From Helianthus annuus (taxonomy: Eukaryota > Streptophyta > Magnoliopsida > Asterales > Asteraceae): a stretch of DNA of 64,000 nucleotides. The stretch's first letter is position 1; each line of letters begins with the position of its first letter. A program made the translations under genes and the position numbers. The stretch lies in NCBI RefSeq assembly GCF_002127325.2, contig NC_035448.2, forward strand, positions 127,322,561-127,386,560, in the 5' to 3' direction. This document shows positions 56,114-64,000 of the stretch, piece by piece. The notes under the pieces were generated by a model that was given only the letters and a program-made list of their open reading frames with translations, searched no databases and was not told the origin of the DNA.

Positions 56114-56245
56114 TTGCAATTTAGTCCCTGCGTGGACATTTATCGTATTTCAGTCCCTACGTGGACTTATCTTTTAGTCCCTGCGCAGACACCTATCTAG
56201 TATTAGTCCCTGCGTGGACTTGTCTTTTTATTAACCTCTATGTAG
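56114..56245 (+). repeat. Degenerate ~30-bp tandem repeat in E
   Basis: Four to five copies of AGTCCCTGCGTGGAC (also TACGTGGAC, TGCGCAGAC), spaced about 25-35 bp apart, directly after the stop codon of the extra ORF. Confidence 0.85.
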
Positions 56246-56629
56246 GTATGTACTTGTTAAAAGTCCCGTTTAGGGCAGTGTGTAATCATATTTAAAGTTT
56301 TGGAATGTTATGTTATGAATTTCATTTTGTTATTACTATATATGAAATAAATCAAAATGATTCCTTTTAATTTGATCTGCCTAAATAAAGAATCTTAAGA
56401 GTGAAACCTAGCCAGGTGTCTGTATAAGATCCGGCCAAGATGGTAAGACCTAATTAAAAGATTAAGATTCCTTGTTAACCTCTGTGAACATGTTAACGTT
56501 CATGGCAGATGTGATTCGTTAAAATCACACACGTCATTCTTATACAAGAATCCTTTAAAGGATTCCAAAGCCCAAATCAATGATATAATAAATCATGGGT
56601 TAAATCATCAATAAAGATGATTACTTATT

Positions 56630-56705
56630 AAACATCCATTAGCGATGTAGTGCCTACGGGCCAACCTTATCAAACATCCATTAGTGATGTAGTGCCTACG
56701 GGCCA
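56630..56705 (+). repeat. 34-bp direct repeat in E
   Basis: Copies at 56630-56663 and 56672-56705 beginning AAACATCCATTAG and ending GCCTACGGGCCA, with one difference and an 8-base spacer. Confidence 0.93.
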
Positions 56706-57033
56706 TAATTGTTGTCATAATAAGACAAAAGACAATGGTGGTCTATGACTCCCTGTCAGAAGGGGGTAAAAGAACTACGGTTCAAACCTTCATACATGGA
56801 TTCTCTGAAATCTCGGCTAATATTATAATAACGTCCTCGTGACTAGGCTTTTATGCCACTAACAATATATTGTAATTAGGATAAGTATGTTCAAATCCTA
56901 AATGAAAAGTGAGTAACAAATTAACCGGATATGGTCTTCGTTACCATGGTTAATGAATTGCCATAAAAGACAATTCAATAATAAAACTCCTAAATAAAAT
57001 TTTCATTATCTTCTGCAGCAGATACAAGCTACT

Positions 57034-58278
57034 ATGGCGAATCCCAATGGAGAAGATAGTCATACAAATGAAGATGATTATGATAATGCCCAAGTACATC
57101 TAACGGGCGCTCAACTAAAGGCTCTTGTCGACAACGCTGTTCAAGCAGCTCTAGATCGACAATATACCGAATCTCGAAGCAGAACTGTTTCCAAACCACC
57201 TTCTAAGCCAAAGACACACTCAAAATTCCACAGCAAACCACTATCCAAGCCCAAGAAGGACGACGATAACCACTCGTCCAAGCCCAAGAAGGACGACGAC
57301 AATCACTCGTCAAATGAAAATAGTGTTCGTCGTGAACGGGAGTATACTGATGCTTCCCGTGCCAGGGGCTGCACATACAAGTACTTTGTGTCTTGTAAAC
57401 CCCGAGACTTCACGGGGGAGAAAGGTGTCGTCGAATGTATGACATGGCTGGATGAGATGGACACTGTGGTGGACATCAGTGGCTGCGCGGAAAGGGACGT
57501 AGTAAAGTTTGTGTCGCAGTCGTTTAAGGGCGAGGCCCTAGCTTGGTGGAGGGCGCTGGTTCAGGCCTCGGGAAAAGCTGTGCTTTACAGCATGACGTGG
57601 GAGGAATTCGTTTCTCTCATCAAAGAAAATTACTGCCCCCAGCATGAGGTGGAGAAGGTAGAGTCCGATTTTGTGTCATTGGTGATGACAAACCTGGACT
57701 GCCAGGCCTACTTGACGAGCTTCAACACGATGTCTCGCTTGGTTCCATATCTAGTAACCCCGGAACCAAGGAGAATCGCTCGTTTTATCGGGGGGTTAGA
57801 ACCCGCGATAAAGGCAAGTGTAAAGGCCTCTCGACCAACGACCTTCAGGTCTGTAACTGACCTCTCTTTGTCCCTCACGATGGACGCGGTCCGACTGAGA
57901 TCGCTGGGGAACAAGGAGGCCGAGAAGAGGAAGCGTGAGGACGATACCTCACGAAGGTCGGGAAAGAAACACCGTGGGAACGGTGATGGCAAGAGAGGGA
58001 CCGAATCGAAGAAAGATGGGCAACAATCGTGAGAGAAGCCGAAGTGCAAAAACTGCCAGAAATTCCACTTTGGGAAATGTAGGCTTGGGTCAAACTCACA
58101 GTCCCAGTCAAAGTCGTATACTTGTGGACTGTGCAAGTCCAAAGACCACAAGACTGTGGACTGTAAGAAGATTAAAGATGCGACCTGCTACAACTGTAGT
58201 GAGAAGGGGCACATCAAAAGCAACTGCCCCAAGTTCGCCAAGAAGACGGAAGAAACGAAAAAAAATAACGCTAGAGTC
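57034..58278 (+). pseudogene. Gag of gypsy E, one nonsense codon
   Basis: ATG at 57034 (MANPNGEDSHTNEDDYDN). A Lys-rich repeat (SKPKKDDDNHSS twice, about 57250-57310) precedes the capsid domain (CTYKYFVSCKPRDFTGEKG, ALAWWRALVQ, MTWEEFVSLIKENYCP). The frame meets TGA at 58030-58032 and then continues without shift through a Cys-rich stretch (CKNCQKFHFGKC, CGLCKSKDHKTVDC) to a CCHC knuckle (CYNCSEKGHIKSNC). CGA to TGA would be a single C-to-T change. Gag and pol share this frame. Confidence 0.9.
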
Positions 58279-61200
58279 TTCAAAATGGATGTGAAGGAAG
58301 CTTTGCAAGACGACAACGTAATCACAGGTACTTTTCTCGTGAGTAATGTCTTTGCAAGAGTACTTTTCGATTCAGGCGCTGATAAATCCTTCGTAGACCA
58401 AAAATTTTGCAAATTGCTAAATATGCCTATCAAAACCCTAAATGTGAAATACGAGGTAGAGCTAGCAGACGGCACAGTAGAAACCGTCTCCACTATATTA
58501 GATGGATGTATTATATCCATTAAGAACCATTCTTTTCCTCTATCTCTACTTCCCTTTAATCTGGCTGGTTTTGACATCGTTCTGGGTATGGACTGGTTGT
58601 CCCACAACCAGGCCTAGATCGTATGCAATAGAAAACAAATTGTGCTAAAGACCCCGACTGGCGAATCGCTCACCATTCGAGGAGATACGCAGTATGGATT
58701 ACCCGAGAACGTATCTATGCTCAAGGCGTCAAGATGCTTAAAAAGAGGCTGTGTCATCTACATGGCACAGGTGATAATAGAAGAGCCCAAACCAAAGATA
58801 GAGGACATTCCTGTTATTTCGGAGTATCCAGAAGTTTTCCCCGAAGATCTACCTGGGTTGCCACCAGATAGGCAAGTGGAATTCAGAATAGATATCATCC
58901 CTGGAGCAGCTCCTATTGCTAGAGCACCCTACAGGCTAGCACCGACTGAAATGAAGGAATTGAGGACCCAGCTGGATGAACTGTTAGCAAAAGGTTTCAT
59001 CAAGCCTAGTTCGTCTCCCTAGGGAGCACATGTCCTATTTGTTAAGAAAAAGGACGGATCGATGCGTCTATGCATCGACTATCGTGAACTTAATAAGGTC
59101 ACGATAAAGAATAGATACCCATTGCCAAGGATCGACGACTTGTTTGATCAATTACAAGGGGCTAGTTATTTCTCAAAGATCGACTTCAGGTCGGGCTACC
59201 ATCAGCTGAAAGTCCGAGATGAAGACGTACACAAAACAGCATTCAGGACTCGCTACGGTCACTACGAGTTCCTAGTGATGCCTTTTGGGCTCACAAATGC
59301 ACCGGCTGCGTTCATGGACCTCATGAATCGTGTCTGCAAGCCGTACTTAGACAAATTTGTCATCGTTTTCATCGACGACATTCTTATCTATTCAAAGAAT
59401 AAAGCTGACCATGAGAAACACCTACGATGTATTCTCAAATTGCTGCATCGCGAGAAACTCTATGCCAAATTCTCTAAATGCGAATTCTGGCTACGAGAAG
59501 TCCAATTTCTTGGACATGTCGTGAGCGAGCGTGGTATCCAGGTGGATCCCGCTAAGGTAGAGGCGGTCATGAATTGGCAGGAGCCAAAGACGCCTACCGA
59601 AATTCGTAGTTTTCTGGGATTGGCAGGATACTACAGGAGATTTATTGAAAATTTTTCGAGGATTGCTGCGCCCTTAACCTCCCTGACCAAGAAGAAGGAA
59701 AAATTTGTTTTGGGGCCCTAAGCAGCAAGAATCCTTTGATATCTTAAAGCAAAGGCTGAGCAACGCTCCTGTGTTGACGCTACCGGAAGGTACAGAAGAG
59801 TTCGTATTTTACTGCGACGCGTCACACACCGGCATGGGGTGTGTGCTCATGCAGAAAGGCAAGGTGATCGCCTATGCTTCGAGACAGTTGAAGGTGCACG
59901 AAAAGAATTACACCACTCATGACTTGGAGTTGGGTGCCGTTGTGTTCGCACTAAAACTGTGGAGGCATTATCTGTATGGAATCAAGTTTGTGATCTATTC
60001 AGATCACAAGAGCCTTCAACATCTGTTTAATCAGAAGGAGTTAAACATGAGGCAACGCCGTTGGATGGAAACCTTAAACGATTATGATTGTGAAATCAGA
60101 TACCATCCCGGCAAGGCGAATGTAGTCGCTGATGCCCTGAGCCAGAAAGAAAGGATGAAACCCATCCGAATCAATGCTAGGAGGATGGAAGTAAAGAATA
60201 CCTTGATTGAAAGGATATTAGCTGCACAGCGAGAGGCTGTGTTGGAAGCTAATTATCCTAAGGAAAAGTTAGGAGTAACTGAGGAGCAGTTAACTCTTAG
60301 CAAGGATGGACTTTTGAGATTGAATGGGCGAATATGGGTTCCTGTTTATGGAGGACTACGAGATGTTATCCTCCAGGAAGCCCATAGTTCCAAATATTCT
60401 GTCCATCCTGGAGCAGACAAAATGTATCAGGATTTAAAGGCAAATTATTGGTGGATAGGCTTGAAAAAGTCTGTAGCCGCTTATGTAGCCAAATGCTTGA
60501 CTTGTGCGCAAGTCAAGGCTGAGCATCAAAAGCCATCTGGCTTGCTACAACAGCCTGAACTTCCTGAATGGAAATGGGAGTGTGTAACTATGGATTTTAT
60601 CACCAAGTTACCAAAAACGAGCAAAGGAAACGACACAATATGGGTTATAGTCGATAGACTGACTAAGTCAGCTCATTTCTTACCCATAAAGGAGACTTAT
60701 AGCTCCGACACATTAGCCCAGTTATATGTTGATAAGATTGTGGCCTTACATGGCATACCCGTGTCTATTATCTCTGATCGAGATACTAGGTACACGTCGC
60801 ATTTCTGGAAAAGCTTCCAGCAATCTTTGGGCACACGTTTGAATTTTAGTACGGCTTACCATCCTCAGACAGACGGTCAGAGTGAGCGTACTATTCAAAC
60901 GTTAAAGGACATGCTGCGTGCATGTGCTATCGATCTAGGTGGTAGTTGGGATAAGAACCTACCCCTAATCGAATTCTCCTACAACAATAGCTACCATACC
61001 AGCATATAGGCTGAGCTTTTCGAGGCATTATACGGTAGGAAGTGTAGATCGCCTGTTTGTTGGGCGGAAGTAGGAGAGGTCCAATTATCAGGACCAGAGA
61101 TAGTTTTCGAAACAACGGACAAGATTGTCCAGATTCGGGAACGTCTCAAAGCTGCCCGTGATAGGCAGAAAAGTTACGCTGATCCAAAGCGTAAGGACTT

Positions 61201-61630
61201 TCACTTCGAGGTAGGTGAAAAGGTATTACTAAAAGTGTCACCCTGGAAGGGGGTGATGCGCTTCGGTAAGAAGGGCAAACTGAGCCCGAGATACATAGGA
61301 CCTTTCGAGGTTATCGAACGGGTCGGGTCAGTTGCCTATAAATTAAACTTACCAGAAGAGCTCAATGGAATTCACAATGTATTCCACATCTGCAATCTAA
61401 AGAAGTGCTTCGCTGATGAATCATTGATGATCCCACACACAGACGTGCATATAGATGAGAGCTTGAAGTTTGTGGAGAAGCCCTTGTCGATTGAAGACCG
61501 ACAGGTGAAAAAGCTTCGAAGAAAGCATGTACCGATAGTAAAGGTTAAATGGGATGCCCGGAGAGGTCCCGAATTCATGTGGGAAGTTGAATCCACGATG
61601 AAAGAGAAATATCCCTATTTGTTTGAGTAA
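58279..61630 (+). pseudogene. Pol of gypsy E, near full length, three nonsense codons and one frameshift
   Basis: Protease ([21 protein letters not shown]), RT ([19 protein letters not shown], active site FIDDILIYS), RNase H ([23 protein letters not shown]), integrase zinc domain ([27 protein letters not shown]), core ([29 protein letters not shown]) and chromodomain-like tail ([19 protein letters not shown]), ending at 61630. Lesions: TAG 58615-58617, TAG 59020-59022 (a Trp position before GAHV), a one-base shift near 59710, TAG 61007-61009. All catalytic residues I checked are present. Confidence 0.92.
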
Positions 61631-61650
61631 ATCTCGGTTCGAGATTTATT

Positions 61651-61665
61651 TTAAGGGGGTGAGGA
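61651..61665 (+). promoter_or_regulatory. Polypurine tract of gypsy E
   Basis: TTAAGGGGGTGAGGA directly before the 3' LTR. Confidence 0.9.
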
Positions 61666-64000
61666 TGTAACACCTCGAAATTTTGTGTCCAATAATGTAT
61701 CGACACGTGTCTTGAGTTTACACGTGACATTTAATATTTAATAAAGGACTAATGTTGACAAACCTTGAAAGTATGTAAATTCGAGGGTTATAAATGTCAA
61801 ACAAGGGTAAGTATACTGTATAGTAACCCTAAACGATGCTCGTACCTTCAAACGAATAAATCATGGATCGTACGGAAGCGAAACGCGGAAGAAAGTGAGA
61901 GATTACAAGCTGCAGGGGGTTAACCGTGTCAACATGTTTAATTATACCTCTGAGTGACCCTTTGACGTACCCGAGGCCTTGTAACAGTATAATACGCTCA
62001 CTAGAATGTACTATATAAATTCCGCGAAGTTCCGTTTTAAAACGAGAAAGTAATGATCAAATTCGTACGATAAGGGTTAAAAGCGTCAACAATGAAAGTT
62101 AAGGCTTTCCAGATAATTAACAAACTAACAGGGGACTTAACAATACGGGTAAATAACACAAGGCCCTTAGTTGTAAATAATCGAGGGCTAAATCGCAAAG
62201 TTACCCCTTCAAACCCGAAAGGTCAGGTTAATAATTACCGAAGATTTCGTTATTAATTACAAAGATTTGGTCATCATTTCAAAAGATTTGAAAACCTGAA
62301 AAATTAGACTTGAAGCGGGCCGCGTAAAGGTTTAGATTAAGTTTACGCGGGCCGCGAGCCTTTTTATAACTCGTTTCTGACATGAGGATCCAGGCGACCC
62401 GCGTAAAGGGGAGCCTGATCCTTCACGCGGGCCGCGTGAAACGCCCAGATGCAAAAAACTTGGACTAACTTGCCTTTTGAGCTAGTGAACGACCATACAT
62501 GCAATAAGTGAGGTATGGGCACCCTCTACTCGACCCATAGCACCTTAGGCCACCTGCCCATCATCCATACTCACTTGTAGGCTGAGTTGTAAGGATCTTA
62601 AAGCCAAGTTTTGCACTATAAATAGGCCTATTGTGTGCATTAGTTCACCACACCTCAAAACACATTCTCTTGATCATCTCTGGAGCTTCCAAGCTTTATT
62701 CTATCATCCTAAATCGTGCTCAAGCTTCTGTAAGTTGTTTAAAACATTTGTGGTTTAGTTTTGCTTAGTTAAATAGCTAGAAATCAAACCGTCGTAACCA
62801 CAGTTTGGCTTCGAGATAAGTTCTCAATAGCTCAGTCATATCTCGAATCAAAAGTAGTTATGGGTTGGTATTTATGTGAGTAATAAACCTCTAAAAGGGT
62901 TTCCCCTGATCACCACTCTAACTAGTTCAAATGTCGAGTCAAACGTATACTTAAAAAGTCAACAGAAAGCCATTTTTGCGACTCTTGCATAATCTGTGAT
63001 ATAGATGATATGAAACCTGTTTGAATACTTATAGAACATGATATTAAGTATATAAACTTGTCTAAACTCGTTTGATTCGGCCATTTGCTATATTGACCCG
63101 GTTCGGAGCCGAATGTCGCAAAAGTTTGATTTTTGCTTTGACTTCAGTTCTGACCCGTTTTAGTACAATGTAGATATGCCTTGGGACTCTCTTAGGACCA
63201 GGTCACGTGATGGTTTCACCCTCTGTGACCGGTTCGTTGTTTGTCCGAGTCTTTTACGCATTCCCGTTAATTACTTAAAAGTTGACCGTAACGCCCTTTT
63301 TAAAATAAAACGAGTATTCGGACACGTGAAGGGACCATAACCTTGCTTACTAAATTCTAAGCATGTCACTAAAGTTTCACGCCAATCCGAGGTCTAGAAT
63401 GGGAGTTATGCTAAATAGCGCATTTATAAGAAACTTTTGTAATAAACGGCGGAATTAGCATAACGCCTACCTAAACCAAGATTTCGTCACCAAAACTTTT
63501 GCCCACTGTAGTAAAATAATATTTTGGGATTTTTAAGGATTTTTAATTAATTTTAACCTGCTCATAACCTACGGTTATGGCTACGGTTCGGTAAATACCG
63601 AATATGCCCTTTTCGGCCAAAACTTGAGTTCTACAAGGTCTTTTGACCTGATTCCAGTTGCTACTGATTTCAAATAATAAATAAGATATTTTAGACTTAT
63701 TAAACTGATCGGGAAACTCAGGTTTCCTGTAGAACTCAGAAAGCCCTTTAAAAGTCTTTAAAATGACCGGAAAACCCCTACAGGGCGTATAATGAACTAA
63801 AACTCGTATTACGGGCATTATGGAAGGTATCCTGCCGATAACACAACCTCTTTAAAGTATATTGACTTAGGAAAACAGTGTAGGACTCCTACGGTTACCC
63901 GTTGCGCCTATTGCGCGCACGGTTCGGCTTATGTAACTAGTTTACATAAATTAGCCGATACGGGTCAAACCATATCATTTTGACCCCAAGATTCAGAGTG
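61666..64000 (+). repeat. 3' LTR of gypsy E, partial
   Basis: 2,335 bp visible of an expected 3.4 kb, starting TGTAACACCTCG. Differences from the 5' LTR are scattered single bases plus absence of the 53048-53168 segment (junction near 63530-63540). TATA box at 62616-62625. Confidence 0.95.

Larger units (their letters stand above)
56093..57033 (+). other. Spacer between the extra ORF and gag of E
   Basis: About 0.94 kb, non-coding. It holds two repeats listed separately (56114-56245 and 56630-56705). Confidence 0.7.
51183..64000 (+). mobile_element. Gypsy element E, chromovirus-like, 3' LTR cut by the window edge
   Basis: A Ty3/gypsy element with a 3.5-kb 5' LTR, tRNA-iMet primer site, an extra 405-codon ORF, gag, pol and polypurine tract, then at least 2.3 kb of the 3' LTR. 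The LTR copies look about 98-99% identical over the shared part, except for a ~121-bp indel, so the insertion is recent. Gag and pol lie in one continuous frame with four nonsense codons and one frameshift. The left flank AATTG (51178-51182) is the expected TSD; its right partner lies outside. Confidence 0.93.

Noticed and set aside
51183..64000. Integrated pararetrovirus (caulimovirus type)
   Set aside because: LTRs, polypurine tract and an integrase with HHCC and DDE core are present, and no movement protein is seen; this is a Ty3/gypsy element.

Overview
The window is plant nuclear DNA made almost entirely of transposable elements; I find no host gene and no RNA gene. Evidence for a plant: a FAR1-type Mutator transposase, copia elements of Sirevirus type, chromovirus-like gypsy elements primed by initiator tRNA-Met, a PPR gene fragment, and hAT and Tourist-type MITEs. 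The element styles suggest a large-genome eudicot, perhaps Asteraceae; that last step is an inference from memory of element families, not a database match.

Layout. (1) 375-3799: a Mutator-like element (MULE) with 108-bp identical terminal inverted repeats, a perfect 9-bp target-site duplication (TSD) and a FAR1 transposase gene interrupted by two amber codons. (2) 3829-5050: a non-autonomous MULE carrying a piece of a PPR gene (Pack-MULE-like). (3) 5864-40204: a nest four levels deep. A 4.5-kb reverse-oriented solo LTR (F) was hit by gypsy element A (6935-36746, +). The gag of A was hit by copia element B (11383-30718, -, TSD AATCT). The gag of B was hit by copia element C (14340-24878, +, TSD CTTTC). 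(4) 40756-50109: gypsy D (-, TSD TTTGG), with a hAT MITE inside gag and a 213-bp foreign piece inside pol. (5) 50115-51177: a MULE-like end and a Tourist-like MITE. (6) 51183 to the window end: gypsy E (+), whose 3' LTR runs off the right edge.

B and C are relatives. Both have an enlarged Gag with two CCHC zinc knuckles separated by a Cys cluster and a long coiled coil, repeated polypurine motifs, and a shared block of about 740 bp before the 3' LTR. C keeps an open pol with all catalytic residues. B has no pol at all, so it looks like a gag-only (TR-GAG type) element that would need a helper such as C. D and E each carry an extra ORF between the primer-binding site and gag.

The most unusual pattern is regulatory. 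Every full-length LTR element here carries its own short, partly self-complementary motif repeated many times in the LTR, and in B and C also in the untranslated leader. These are a 16-bp CCGATCG array in A, CAAACGG in B, a 24-bp TCCGCTC/TTCGCTT array in C, and CGCGGGCCGCG in D and E. In B and C an inverted repeat built from the motif sits directly upstream of the TATA box.
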